Shown here: positions 36,177-54,600 of the stretch, one piece after another
Layout of the letters: each line of letters starts with the position of its first letter
Numbering within the stretch: position 1 is the first letter of the stretch
DNA from: Erigeron canadensis
Lineage: Eukaryota; Streptophyta; Magnoliopsida; Asterales; Asteraceae
Direction: 5' to 3'
Length of the DNA: 64,000 bases
Assembly (NCBI RefSeq): GCF_010389155.1
Contig: NC_057769.1
Coordinates: 20,088,735 to 20,152,734 of the forward strand
The notes under the pieces: generated by a model
Told to the model about the DNA's origin: nothing
The model's input: the letters and a program-made list of their open reading frames with translations, nothing else
Database searches by the model: none
Translations under genes and position numbers: made by a program

Positions 36177-37573
36177 GCTAGATTTGGTTTATTAATACAA
36201 TGGGTCAAATGGGTAAAATAACTAAAAGTTCTCTAAACTGTTCTTCTTAAATATAACCTATGAAAATATTTTATTTCATGCGGGTATGTTTAGTCAAAAG
36301 TACAAGATTTGTAATTAAACCCAAACTTCAAAATGCACTCCAACATTTTTCTATTTACATGATTGTATCTTACTTTTTCGGACAAATCTTATATAGTGAC
36401 ATTGCTTATACTTTGCCCTTTGGGTTGGTGTTTTTAGTCGACATGACATCGATTTGCAAAAACTTCATTGATAAGGGAGTATACATGACTAATTGTTGGA
36501 ATAATGTCAAATTTTTTACGTACTACAAATAAGGGTTGTTGAACATAATCAATGAAGAGACGTCGATGTGGCTTTCATATATGCACTTGGGAGTTGCTAT
36601 TGAATAGGAGATGTTCATGTTAGTTTATTTATGTGTTGGAGACACTTGGTAAAAAAAAATTCTCACGCTGCTTTCTCTTTGCCGCCTACATACTTCTTAT
36701 TTTCATATTGTTGATTGGTATATCTTGTCATTGATCCAAGACCAATAATTTCTAACAGTTTCACAATATATTCAACTCCTGAAGAGAAATAATGGGAAAC
36801 AGACCAGTTGCTTTCTTTTCAATATGGATTTGGATTCATGATATATTCCAATCATTTTTTGCAGGAAAAGAGAGACTCAATACTGGCCAAAATCAAAGTT
36901 TCACAATATATTGAACTCGTGAAAAGAACTAATTTCTTCAATGATACAATCCCAGTTGGGTATGATGGAGAATTAAATACAATCAACAATTGTATGTTCA
37001 ATGTGTCTCACCCATTTTTAGAGGGGGGCGTAAAGAGCTTTTCAATAAAGTTGATACCATGAGATGCCTTTTTATCTTATGCTATAATGAAAGAGTTATT
37101 CTCATTTTTAAAATTTTTCTATTAGGTGATTCACTATCCCTATATAGCATGATACCCACACATTGTAGCGGATACCATTAACAGGGTACAAATGAAAGAG
37201 AAAGACAAAGAGAGAGATCTTGAGAGAGATGCGTGTATGTGAATGACTACAAATAAGAAATGAAGAGTTTTTTTGTGGAGGGTAGTTTAGACATATCCCA
37301 TGTAACTTTCAATATATGGGTTATTTTTTTATTATGTAGCATAGATAATAACAATGTATCAACAATACAAATTACATATACTTTAATACTCATAATTTTT
37401 GTTTTAAAATTCTATTAAAAGACCCGGGTTGAACCCGGGTTGATTAGCTACTTAAATTAAAAAATAGAAATGTGATTAAGAAGTTATGGGAAAACAAATA
37501 AATCATTGAACCTTAAAAGTAAAGAGAGTTCATTTGTTTTGAATGTGCATTTAAAACTTTGATTTGTTCCAAC
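36177..37573. other. AT-rich intergenic DNA
   Basis: No gene recognised; the open frames of up to 90 codons show no domain or good coding character. A duplicated phrase, TTTCACAATATATT..AACTC (about 36759 and 36898), and a nested palindrome AACCCGGGTTGAACCCGGGTT at about 37427-37441 are visible. Confidence 0.4.
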
Positions 37574-38789
37574 TAGACTTGGGCAGAAAAATGGTTCCAA
37601 CTTCCAAGAAACTAGTTTTTTATATCATTTGAATAAAAAAAAAAATGTGATCCAATATATAGTTTGAGAGTTTTCATAGTTTTGCATAAAAAAATGGTCT
37701 AAAAAGATATAATTATAAATTAATTAAGATTTTAATTTGATTTATTTAAAAATATTAAAAGGGACACTTGTCAAACAAGTAATACGCCATTTGTCGTTTT
37801 GTGTCAATTAACTAGATATTATCATTTTGGAAGGTATCTTGGGTCTTAGCCTCGAGCTATTAGCAATCTAGTGGCCCAAAATCGATTTACGTAGTAAAAA
37901 GTGGCCTTAACGGCCGTTAAATGAATTATTAGTGAGTTTCTAATTTTTTTTAAAGTGTTTTTTGTGAAATAACTTGAAGTTTTTTGTGTTAATTCACTAG
38001 ATATTATCATTATGAAGGTATTTTAGGCCTTAAGGCTCGGTGTATTAGTAATCAAGTGGCCCAAAATCGATTTACGATATAAAAACTGGCCTAAACGGCC
38101 GTTAAATGAATTGTTAGTGAGTTTTCAACTTTTTCAAGTAATGTTTGTGAAATAACTTGGAGTTTTTTGTGTTAATTCACTAGATATTATCGTTATGAAG
38201 GTATTTAAGTCTTAAGGCTTGGTGTAATAGCAATCAAGTGGCGCAAAATTAATTAACGATGAAAAAATTGGCTTAAACGGCCGTTAAATGGATTATTAGT
38301 GAGTTTGCAATTTTTTTCAAGTGTTTTTTATGAAATAACTTGGAGTTTTTTGTGTTAATTCACTAGATATTATCATTATAAAGGTATTTTAGGTCTTAAG
38401 GTCGGTGTATTACTAATCAAGTGGCCAAAATCGATTTACGATGAAAAAAAACTTTTAACGGCTATTAAAGTGATCCTAACGGCAGTTAAGAATTGAACTA
38501 CTTTTGCATGCACTCGCTAACGGGCGTTACTAGCCTTTAACGCCCTTTAAGTTCTGAAAAAAAAAATAATAAAAAAAAATACTTAGGAACCGATTCTGGA
38601 ACCGGTTCGAAGCTGAACCGATGCAAAATCTATATTTTCGGTTCCATCGGTTCGGGTTTTCAAGGCTTAAAATCGGTTCCAAACCGATTCCGGTTCTGGT
38701 CAAAACTGATTTCTCTTTGGTTGACCCGAACCAGTTCCAGTTCATGACCCTAACCGGTTCCACTGGTTTCAATCTTTTGCCCACGTCTA
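37574..38789. mobile_element. hAT-like non-autonomous element, 1216 bp
   Basis: The left end TAGACTTGGGCA and right end TGCCCACGTCTA are imperfect inverted repeats. The flanks are GTTCCAAC (37566-37573) and GTACCAAC (38790-38797), an 8-bp target duplication with one mismatch, the length made by hAT transposases. The sub-terminal right side is full of GAACCGGTT-type palindromes (38587-38765). The middle is a 183-bp tandem array. No transposase is encoded. Confidence 0.8.
37812..38520 (+). repeat. 183-bp tandem repeat, about four copies
   Basis: The word CTAGATATTATC marks units at about 37812, 37997, 38180 and 38363. Each unit then has AAGGTATTTTAGG.CTTAAGG, CAAGTGGCCCAAAATCGATT, ACGGCCGTTAAATGAATT and TTAGTGAGTTT. 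The last copy is the most diverged. The array lies wholly inside the hAT-like element. Confidence 0.9.
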
Positions 38790-39021
38790 GTACCAACCGA
38801 TAAACATGAATCAGGGATGAAAAAAAGAGTTAGAATGTAAAAATACTTGTTTTAAGTTGTAACCGATAATTTAACAAATAAAGAGAGAATCATGGATAGT
38901 TCACTCGTATTATTAATAATAAAAGAATTTGTATCTATAAAATTACAGTAATATCCCTACACATATTAATGAAATACTAGTTTCATGGTTCTCGAAATTT
39001 ATATAGATATATATATATATG

Positions 39022-40164
39022 TAGGGTATAGATCCTGGAAAAAGATGTCTTAAGGAGAGAAGGGAGAGAAAGTCCCATGAACCAATCAGAACGCGACATG
39101 TGTCAAAATGAAAAAAATGCGCGGTGGCATTTTGGTAAATAAATCAAACTTTTCTGAAGTGATGAGCCTGGGTTCCGATCAGCTTGGGTCTGGGTCAGCT
39201 TGGTTGGTCAGCTTGGTCAGTCTGGGTTCTGATCAGCTTGGGTCTGGGTCAGCTTGGTTGGTCAGCATAATCAGTTTGGTCAGCTTGGGTCTGGGTCAGG
39301 TTGTGTCAGGTTGGGGTCTGTTCAGGTTGGGTCAGCTTGACACAATTTACACATAATCTACACAAATGTAGATTATGGGTTTTGGGTCAGCTTGGGTTCT
39401 GGGTTGGGTCAGCTTGGGTTCTGATTAGCTTGGTTGGTCAACATGATCAGATTGGGGTCAGGGTCTGATTGGGTTAGGTTGGGTCAGTTTGGGGTTGGGT
39501 TGGGTCAGCTTGGGGTCTGGGTCAGGTTGGGTCAGCTTAGTTAGCTTGGGTTGGGTCAGGTTGACACAATCTACACAAATGTAAATTAATCTACACAAAT
39601 GTAGATTATGGGTTTTGGGTCAGCTTGGGGTCAGGTTGGGTTGGGTCAGCTTGGTTAGCTTGGGTTGGGTCAGCTTGACACAATCTACACAAATGTAGAT
39701 AATGGGTTTTGGATCAGCTTAGGGTTGGGTTGGGTCAGCTTGGGGTCTGGGTCAGGTTGGGTCAGCTTAGTTAACTTGGGTTGGGTCAGCTTGACACAAA
39801 ACTACACATAATCTACACAAATGTAGATCCCAAGCTGACCCAGATTCCAGGCTGACCAAGCTGACCCATAACCCAGGCTGACCAATTAGACACAACTAAG
39901 CTGATCAGAACCCAAGTGGACCCAGAACCCAAACTGACCAACCAAGCTGACCAAGCTTACCCAACGAAGCTGACAAACCAAGCTGATTATAACCCAAGCT
40001 GACCCAAACCCAGGCTGATCTAGAACCAGGCTGACAAAAGTTTGATTTATTTACAAAAATGCCACCGCGTTTTTTTTTAAATCCACATGTCACGTTTTGA
40101 TTGGTTCATAAGACCTTCTCTCTCTTCTCTCCTTAAGACACCTTCTTATTTGATCTCTCTCCTA
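39022..40164. mobile_element. TIR element with minisatellite core, 1143 bp
   Basis: The ends are inverted repeats of about 135 bp (39022-39155 and 40028-40164), including GTCTTAAGGAGAGAAG, ATGAACCAATCA and GGTGGCATTTT with their complements. It sits in a TATATA tract, so the duplication cannot be read. The core 39160-39825 repeats variants of GGGTCAGCTTGGGTTCTG and CACAATCTACACAAATGTAG. 39825-40035 carries the same words on the other strand, so the core is itself an imperfect palindrome. No protein is encoded. Confidence 0.8.
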
Positions 40165-40991
40165 TATATATATATATATATATATAAGACTTTTATTTTG
40201 ATAACTCATATTTTTTGTAAGAACCTTGAGAACTCTTAAATTATGTATTGATTAAAAGGTTTTTTATTCACATGTGAAACGTTAAAAAAAAAATATGTTG
40301 CAGAAGAATTTTTTTTCAAAACGTTATATATAGTCGTTTGTTTACATGAAAATGAAAACGTGAACATATTCATTCAAAAGTTCACAAAAGGCTATTTTAA
40401 AGGTTTTTTTTAAAAAGTTTCTTTTATAACATACTTTTATATATCATTTGAATGAACAAAAACACATGTGATTTAATATATAGTTTGAGAGTTCTCATGG
40501 TTCTTGCATAAAAAAATGGTCTAAAAAAATATAATTATAAATTAATTAAGATTTTAATTTGATTTATTTAAAAATATTAAAAGGGACACATGTTAATCAA
40601 CTAATACGCCATTTGTCGTTTAAATAATACCATAATCATGTTTTAGTTATTGTTAGATAGAAACATACGGAATGTATAAATAATTACTTGAAATTGGGGC
40701 AATGGTGACAATATGATGAATTAGTATGTTGGTTGGTGGGTATGGTAATGAGGTTTGTTGGATTGACTTCTAATCTAAGCTAAACTCCATGATCTTAATA
40801 TCATCATTGCAACCTTTTGCTTTTTCCAGTCTAACCAAATCCCAAGTCGTTAAAATTGAACAACCAGCAACACTAGATGTGGGTACACTTTTGCTCACAG
40901 ATATTACTTACGAAAAACACAAATGTATAGTTTAGCTACAACATAGTCATTTTGGTGCGCATTGGATAGCACATATTTTCGCTTTGTATCT
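40165..40991 (+). other. Upstream region of the receptor kinase gene
   Basis: No gene. 40187-40260 resembles the left end of the MITE at 22381 (TTTTATTTTGATAACTC, TAAGAACC..GAGAACTCTTAA). 40437-40622 is a direct repeat of 37619-37803 inside the hAT-like element. A TATA-like TATAAATA lies at 40675-40682, about 310 bases before the start codon; whether it is the real promoter is unknown. Confidence 0.4.
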
Positions 40992-47444
<6,453 letters not shown>

Positions 47445-47714
47445 TGAATTTCCAAAAATCTTTAGGCTAATTTTGTTTAGGATTGGATCTTAGTGGATAC
47501 ATGGTCATTATATATACATCATACGACACAATGTAACATTGGTATAATATGTAGCAATTACAATGTAACATTCTATGTACTGCAACTTATAACACGTTTA
47601 CATGACAGATCTTTAAAGTAAACAAAACAAAGCATAAAAATGATAGGTATTAAACCAGATTGCTGCAAGAACAATAAAAAAAAAGCTGGTAACAAAGTAT
47701 AAGCTTACCAAGAT
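47445..47714 (+). other. 3' flank of the kinase gene
   Basis: AT-rich sequence after the stop codon with no gene. It should hold the 3' UTR and polyadenylation site; I see no single convincing signal. It ends where the copia gag fragment begins. Confidence 0.4.
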
Positions 47715-48598
47715 ATGACTGAATCTAATAAAAAATTGTATGAGGCAGAGAAAAAGGCCGTATCATGTTTAAAAATGTCATTGCCACAAGAAATACTACA
47801 CTTATTTAATGGATTCAATACATCAAAAGAACTTTGGTTAGCATTAAAGAATCACTGTGAAGGGGATGAAACACTTAAAAAGAATCGAGGAAACCTTTTA
47901 AAGCATCAATATAATGTATTTAACGGGTTAAGAAGTGAAAACTTAAATCAACTATTTACAAGGTATTATCATATGTTGGCAGAATTGCAAGCATTTGAGG
48001 TTACCTACTCCGAGGAGGAAAAAGTCGAGAAAATTTTGAGCTCCTTGCAGGAAAAGTGGAGTAATTACATTACTCCTTTGCAGGCTAAAGCATATTTCTC
48101 TGATATGTCCTTGACGCAGATAGTTGCTAAGTTTCGGGGACAAGAAATGAAACTAAAGAGAAGGGAAGCAGGATATAATAATGCTCAGATTCCCGAGCTT
48201 TATTACGGTAGGCCTACGATCAATGTAAGTCCAGGTTCCCCTGAAGGAAGCACAAGGGCTTTCCTGAGTAAAGATGTTGACTTACAAAAGATCTTGTTTA
48301 ACTTTGAAAGTCTTGTCTCAAGTCAGAGCGATAATTTAGGCAACCGTGGCTATCCTACCTCCAGTGCAGTTCCAACATGCCTATAAGTGTCAAATGTGCA
48401 GAAACTCACTTATCAGTTCTTGCGTCATTCGTGACATCATATGAACAGTTTATCCAGGGAAAGGTTCAAGATCCTAGTCTTATCGATGAAGACTTCGAGC
48501 AAATTGATCCTTTGGACTTAGAAGAGATCGATTTACAAAGGCAATTGGCCATGTTGACTCTTCGGACTAAACGGTTCTTGGCAAGACTAGGGCGAAAG
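47715..48598 (+). pseudogene. Copia gag fragment (UBN2 domain)
   Basis: 223 open codons from 47715 form a UBN2-type gag core: LYEAEKKAVSCLKMSLPQEI, FNTSKELWLALKNHCEGDE, LLKHQYNVFNGLRSENL, EEEKVEKILSSLQEKW, then KFRGQEMKLKRRE. A stop at 48384 and a change of frame lead to FEQIDPLDLEEIDLQRQLAM and LTLRTKRFLARLGRK, the run that usually precedes the zinc knuckle. It is cut at 48598 by the LTR of the minus-strand copia element; no zinc knuckle or pol is found. It belongs to a different copia subfamily from elements 1-3. Confidence 0.8.
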
Positions 48599-48911
48599 TG
48601 TAACAACACGATTTTATCACTCGAATTCACATCAACAATGGCGGTTTAGTGTGTTTGTGTGTTCTTGGTGTTTGTGTGTGTGTTGAGAGAGAATTGGGAT
48701 CAAGTGTGTGTTATTCAGGTGTAATTGTATGTCAAGGTTATACCAAAGTTATGATTTCTAAGGTATTGAGGGCTATTTATAGTCTAAACTAACCAACTAT
48801 GCTAATTATCACAATTAGCCCCTCAACCTTAGAAATCATCAACACATGACTTAACAACTAGTAAGTCCATAACTTAAATTACAATGTATCACTATTTTTG
48901 GATTTCTAACA
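48599..48911 (-). repeat. 3' LTR of copia element 3 (313 bp)
   Basis: On the minus strand it runs from TGTTAGAAATCC to GTGTTGTTACA. It has AAGGTTGAGGGG, then TATAAATA (48781-48774) and CCCTCAATACCTTAG, in the same order as the LTR at 6491-6770. The left edge cuts the gag fragment right after GGCGAAAG. The second target-duplication copy is not available. Confidence 0.8.
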
Positions 48912-48922
48912 TTCTCCCCCTT
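48912..48922 (-). promoter_or_regulatory. Polypurine tract of copia element 3
   Basis: Minus-strand AAGGGGGAGAA directly precedes the LTR start TGTTAG. It is identical to the tract at 6480-6490. Confidence 0.9.
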
Positions 48923-51090
48923 AGTGATATATTGTAAGGTCTGAAGTACGTGTTGTTTTGTCTTGTAGGAATGAATTTGATGAGCCCGGTGGTGAAGACA
49001 ATTGGTGTGTTGAAACAAGTCTTCAAAGCTTTCTCATTGTCTTTGGAGAACTTGATTCAGTCTTGGTCTTGGACTTCTTGAAGTTAAATCATTTGTTGAT
49101 TCTCAATGTTCTTTTTGAACAGAGAATGATGAGTGTGTGTGTGTATTAAAAAGATCAGAGTTGTCTTTTGAAATGCGGAAGGTATGAACTTGTCTTGAAT
49201 TCTTCAATCTTTGAATCTTGAAGTCTTTTCTTTGAAGTCTTGGAATGAATTTTCAGAAATATGTACTCTCCCCCTTGATGTGTGCAATGTAGCTTTTGGT
49301 AAAGTGTTGTTGTATAACTTGAAGATCTTTAATCTGATGAAGACTCTTTTTGAAGCTTTTCTTCTTTTGTCTTGAATCTTCAGCCTTTTGTCCTTTGAAT
49401 CTTTGATCTTTGTCACATCGTCTTGAACACTTTTGAGAGTAAACATTTCAAAAAGGTTTTGGAAATTCTTTTATGAAAGTAATCATGCTCCTCCTCAATT
49501 CATGAGTAATCACAGTCTTTGATTGGAGCATTTTTGAACTTTTTGTAACATCTTGAGTGAGCATCCTTTCATTATTGCTCTTGATCTTCTTATCCTTAAA
49601 ATCATTCTAATTTCTTCCTCAATCAAAAATCAATCATACTATTTTCTCCCCCTCATAATGACAATGTTGGGAACCAATGTCATTATGCAAACATTGATTG
49701 AATAGAATGTCAAAAGAAATCAAAAGAACCATAGCTCAATGGTGTTTACACAAAGATATATGAAGAACAACTCATCAACCCAAACCATTAATTCAACCCA
49801 AATAACCCTATGGGTGACTAAAATGTAAGGTTGAAGTTGTTGGTATAAGCAGTTTATTATGGTGTTGGTGTTTTCTGTGTTGGGGTGATGAGAAAAGAAA
49901 CCGGATAAGAATGATCCGTTTGCATTCAAAAATCGAAAGGATTAATGAAATGACCGAAAGAAATGTATACCATTTATCGGATTTCCTATGTATCATGGAG
50001 AAATGCACAAAGCAAACCCCTAACATAGTTTGGTCTTTTGGCTCTCCAACCTCAAGATTGCTTCAAAGAATGTAAACCATGGTCAGTGTCACCTAAGCGT
50101 TCGATAACCATGTTCTACTATCCTTAAAGACTTTTAGGAAAAAAAATCCAAGGTCACAATAGACTTCTTGTTAACTCAATAATTACACAAATGCAATTTT
50201 GAGACCTACGTTCAAAGCGGGAAATGATGTTAGCAATGGTAGGATTTCCATTTGATCATCGTGAAATATCAATTAAGATATCACTACAAATGTTCCGGCT
50301 ATATCACAAAGATAAGCATGTATATCACAAAGATATGACGTAAATGTGTCCTAAAGAATGAATAACGATCAAATTAATGATCAATCACGAGAGCTCTAGA
50401 CACAAAGTGATCAAATGAAGTCGGGGACTGGAGCAGAGTGTCACCGTTTTTCAATATTAACGTCTTCCAAATGAAGAGTCAATAGAAATGAGAAAATCTC
50501 CGTGAGAAATAAAACAAGCATTTGTTAAGAAACACTTGAGTGGTTAGGTAAAGATGTGCATCGCTTCACTGGGTCCATGAAGGCTTCTTCAATACCGAGA
50601 TATCAACAAATGACATCCGATAGAAATGTGTTTTACCCGGCGATTTGAGAATTTTAGAGAAGGGTATCAAGTCTTTTAACCCTTTTCTCACAACATTATC
50701 ACCATAACCTCTCACTTTTCGACTGTACTCCCTCCAACTTAGTTGCACGAATTCATCATCACTCAAAAATACCCTCACTATCTACTGAAAGAAGTGAAAA
50801 CTCCGGGGTTAGAACTCATCGGCGATGATAAAATTCATGGAGTAGAATTTTGAGAAAAACCTAGTCGCTTATGTGCAAACTAAACACCGAACTTCCTTTG
50901 AAGAAAATATTTTGAAAAAAAATCATCAAATGTGAAAAAAAAATGTTTAAAAACACATTTGAAGTTTGAAAGAGTTTTGAAATCACAAACTCCCCCTTAA
51001 TCTATGCAAAGATAGATCAAAAAGATTTTCATAGAAAAGGTGGAGCAAAAATGATTTGTGTGAAATCAAAACAGGGTTTATGAAAAGTGA

Positions 51091-51330
51091 ACTCAATCAA
51101 TTGTTCAAGATGAGACAACTCAGGAGTACACAAACACGTTCAATCCTTTGCTTCTCATATCAACAATTGAGAGTTTTTGAAACAGATGCAACAAAATTGC
51201 AATCAACATCTTGTGATACTTAGGTTATCATGATGAAAATCCAATATATTACACATATACATTCATATAAGACCACTTGGAAGTACACAAAGGCGTTCAA
51301 TTCCGCGCTATCTTATATCAATTTATATGT
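51091..51330 (-). repeat. Two long hairpins with the shared 18-nt loop
   Basis: Hairpin 4: arms 51091-51125 and 51144-51174, loop 51126-51143, minus strand TTGAACGTGTTTGTGTAC. Hairpin 5: arms 51253-51282 and 51301-51330, loop 51283-51300, minus strand TTGAACGCCTTTGTGTAC. Hairpin 5 has 30-nt arms of equal length with about 23 matched positions and no gaps. The loops match those at 1407-1640, but the arm sequences do not. Confidence 0.85.
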
Positions 51331-51388
51331 ATAACAACATGAATTAATTCCAATTTTGAAACATAAATAATTTTTCTTTTTAAAAACT

Positions 51389-51527
51389 GGGTTGCATACA
51401 GAGTATATGCAAGCCATTATGAAATAAATAACACAAATAAGCACGGGTTATACACCGAGTGTGCATAAGCCACGAAGTAATAAATACATCATTTAAGCAC
51501 GGGTTACATACATAGCATATGTAAGCC
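51389..51527 (-). repeat. Three 27-nt hairpins at 56-bp spacing
   Basis: Copies at 51389-51415, 51445-51471 and 51501-51527, each 27 nt and exactly 56 bp apart. On the plus strand each starts GGGTT and ends AAGCC. Inner pairs change together: positions 6/22 are G-C, A-T, A-T; 7/21 are C-G, T-A, C-G; 9/19 are T-A, C-G, T-A. They lie between the pol stop and the long hairpins. Confidence 0.85.
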
Positions 51528-51659
51528 ACTTTTTTTTTAAAATAAAGAAAATCTTTTTGTTATTTTTCAAATTTTTATATTTTTGTATTTGATTTTTGTT
51601 TTTCAACTTTTTATAATTTTTGAAAAATGAATCAAGAATTCCTTCCATGATAAAGTGAA

Positions 51660-54600
51660 TCAAGAATCAAGATTTAGCATACCAAGTTTAGAGATTAAGA
51701 AATTAAACCTCTTTTCGTCCAGTGGTTTTGTGAACAAATCAGCGAGTTGGTAGTCAGTTCCCACGAAGTAGAGTTCGATGTCACCTTTCTCAACATAATC
51801 TTTGAGAAAATGATATCTCACATCAATGTGCTTTGAGCGTGAGTGGTTGACTGAGTTGACAGCAATTGCAATGGCACTTTGTGAATCACAATCTATAGGG
51901 ACACGATCATATTTCAGACCATAATCGGTAAGTTGTGTCTTCATCCATAACACTTGAGCACAACAACTAGCAGCAGCCACATATTCAGCTTCCGCTGTTG
52001 ACAGTGATACACAATTTTGCTTCTTGGATGACCAACTTACAATCTTATCCCCTAAGAATTGTAAAGTACCAGATGTGCTCTTGCGATCAAGCTTACAACC
52101 TGCATGATCTGCATCTGAATAGGCAGTTAAATTGAATCCAGTATCCCTTGGATACCAGAGACCAAGATTGGGTGTACCCTTCAGATAACGAAAAATTCGT
52201 TTCACAGCTTGGTAATGTAAATCAGTTGGAGCGGCTTGATACCTAGCACACATACATGTTGCAAACATTATATCTGGGCGAGATGCTGTAAGATACAACA
52301 ACGAACCAATCATGCTTCTATACCTCTTTTGGTCAAATGGTTTCCCATTTTTATCAGCATTAATGTTTGTACGAGCAGCCATTGGGGTTGAAATTGAAGA
52401 ACATGTAGTCATATCAAACTTTTTCAACATATCCTTTATGTACTTACCTTGTGATATAAAAATACCAGTTGGTAATTGTTTGATTTGTAATCCCAAAAAA
52501 TAATTCATTTCCCCAATCATGCTCATTTCAAAATGATTGACCATTAGAGATGAAAAGTTTTGGCAAAAAGTTTGACTGGTTGACCCAAAAATAATGTCAT
52601 CAACATATATTTGGACAAGTAAAACATGCTTACCTTGCTTACGAATAAACAGGGTAGGGTCAATGGTGCCTTTGGTAAAGCCTCCTTTGAGTAAGAAAGT
52701 AGTTAAGGAATCATACCATGCTCGGGGTGCCTGCTTTAAACCATAGAGAGCCTTGTCTAACCTGTAGACATGGTTTGGCTTCTTAGGATCAACAAAACCT
52801 TCAGGTTGCTCCACGTAAACTTCTTCTTTGAGTTCTCCATTCAAGAACGCTGTCTTCACATCCATTTGAAACACTGTGAAGTTTCTGAATGCGACATAAG
52901 CTAAGAATATACGAATGGCCTCCATTCTTGCAACAGGAGCGAAAGTTTCGTCGAAATCCACACCAGGTTGTTGGCAGTAACCCTTTGCAACCCATCTAGC
53001 TTTGTTCCTTACTACAACTCCATTTTCATCTTTCTTGTTCTTGAAAATCCACTTGGTGCGAATTGGTTCTTCTTTCCTTGGATTTGGAACCAATCTCCAT
53101 ACCTTCAGTCTCTCAAACTGAGCTAATTCATCTTGCATTGCTTTAACCCACTCTGGATCACAAAGAGCTTCAGAGACTGTGTTTGGGTTCGATGTTACTC
53201 AGTGAAAGTGCAACAAGGCACTCATTGACTGTAGTACGGGTAGAAACACCAGCTTGTGGATCTCCGATGATCTGCTCTGTAGGATGATCTTTGCGCATAC
53301 GTGACCACTTGTTGTCATGAGGAAGAGGATCTTGTTGATGAATGTCAACATTATCATCATTAAATCCAGAGTTCTGTTGAGAAATGGAATCATGGCTTGG
53401 AAGAACTCTTTCCTCAAAATTTGGATGATCAAAATCCAGTGGTACATACACATTTGGAGTATTTGATGGATTTGTTGTTTGGGTGATTTGAGAAGGTTGT
53501 TCTTGAACATTCTGTTGAGAATAAATATCACTTGAAGATGATTCTTCTTGCTCTGAAGAATTTATAGATGATTCACGATTGTTGTCAGGAATTGGTTCAT
53601 TTGTTTGAATAGGATCATTGTTCGGAATTGGTTCATTGATGACTTGAGGTTCCTTTTCTTGAATCGGTTTTGAATTGTAGAATTCTTCGAAAAGAATATC
53701 TAGCTCTTCACTTGTTGGAGTTGGATATTTCTTGAACTTTGAAGCTAAGGTAGACGCCCTTGAGGAAGCACTTGAAGTACTTGGATCACAAATTGTTGGT
53801 AGCAAACTTTCTTGTTCAAATATCATGCCAGACATCTCGTCAAACCAAACATTCATGGTTTCTTCAATCGTGTTTGTTCGACGATTAAAGATGCGATATG
53901 CAATCGATGTCTTTGAGTAACCAACAAAGTAACCTTCGTCACCTTTCTTTTCAAACTTTCCAACATTTTCCCGATCATTCAAGGTATAACAGACACACCC
54001 AAAAATATGGAAGTAATTGATGTTGGGTTTGCGTTTGTTAATAACCTCATAAGGAGTCTTCTCATGACGCTGATTGATGATGGACCGATTTTGAGTGTGA
54101 CAGGCAGTGTCAACAGCTTCAGCCCACATATTTGATGGTAATTTGGAATAAGCAAGCATTGTCCTTGCTGCTTCCACCAGCAAACGGTTTCTCCTTTCAA
54201 TGACACCATTTTGTTGCGGGGTACGGAAAACAGAGAATTGGTGAGTGATGCCTTTTGATTTGCAAAATTCATCGAAGATGGCATTTTTGAACTCAGTACC
54301 GTTATCCGAACGGATACAGCGGACTGGAAGTTGAAGATTCACTTGAATAGAAGTGATGAAATCGATCAAAATTTGAGTTGTTTCATCTTTTGAAGCAAGA
54401 AACTTGACCCAAGTGTATCTTGAATAATCATCAACGATAACCAGAATATATCTCTTCCCGTTTCTGCTTTGTACTTTCATAGGCCCACAAAGATCCATGT
54501 GAAGCAAATGAAGAGGTGCCAAAGTATGTGGAATCTTCTTTGGTTTATGAGAAGTTCTCTTGATCTTCCCAACTGCACAAGAAGGACAGACATGCTCACT

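Larger units (their letters stand above)
48923..51659 (-). other. Post-pol spacer of copia element 3
   Basis: About 2.7 kb between the pol stop and the polypurine tract. The env-like frame seen in element 1 is not recognisable. The longest minus-strand pieces (50778-50566 and 49446-49204) match nothing I know; the first has a Lys/Arg-rich SREYSRK-like look but no clear domain. The pol-proximal part holds two hairpin families, listed separately. Short direct repeats such as ATATCACAAAGATA (about 50300-50335) also occur. Confidence 0.55.

Noticed and set aside
37812..38520. CRISPR-like array or centromeric satellite
   Set aside because: The 183-bp units are directly abutting and degenerate, with no spacer/repeat structure, and only four copies lie inside a transposon.
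50566..50778. Env-like protein in copia element 3
   Set aside because: Only 70 codons, with no similarity I can recognise to the env-like frame of element 1; left as unassigned spacer.
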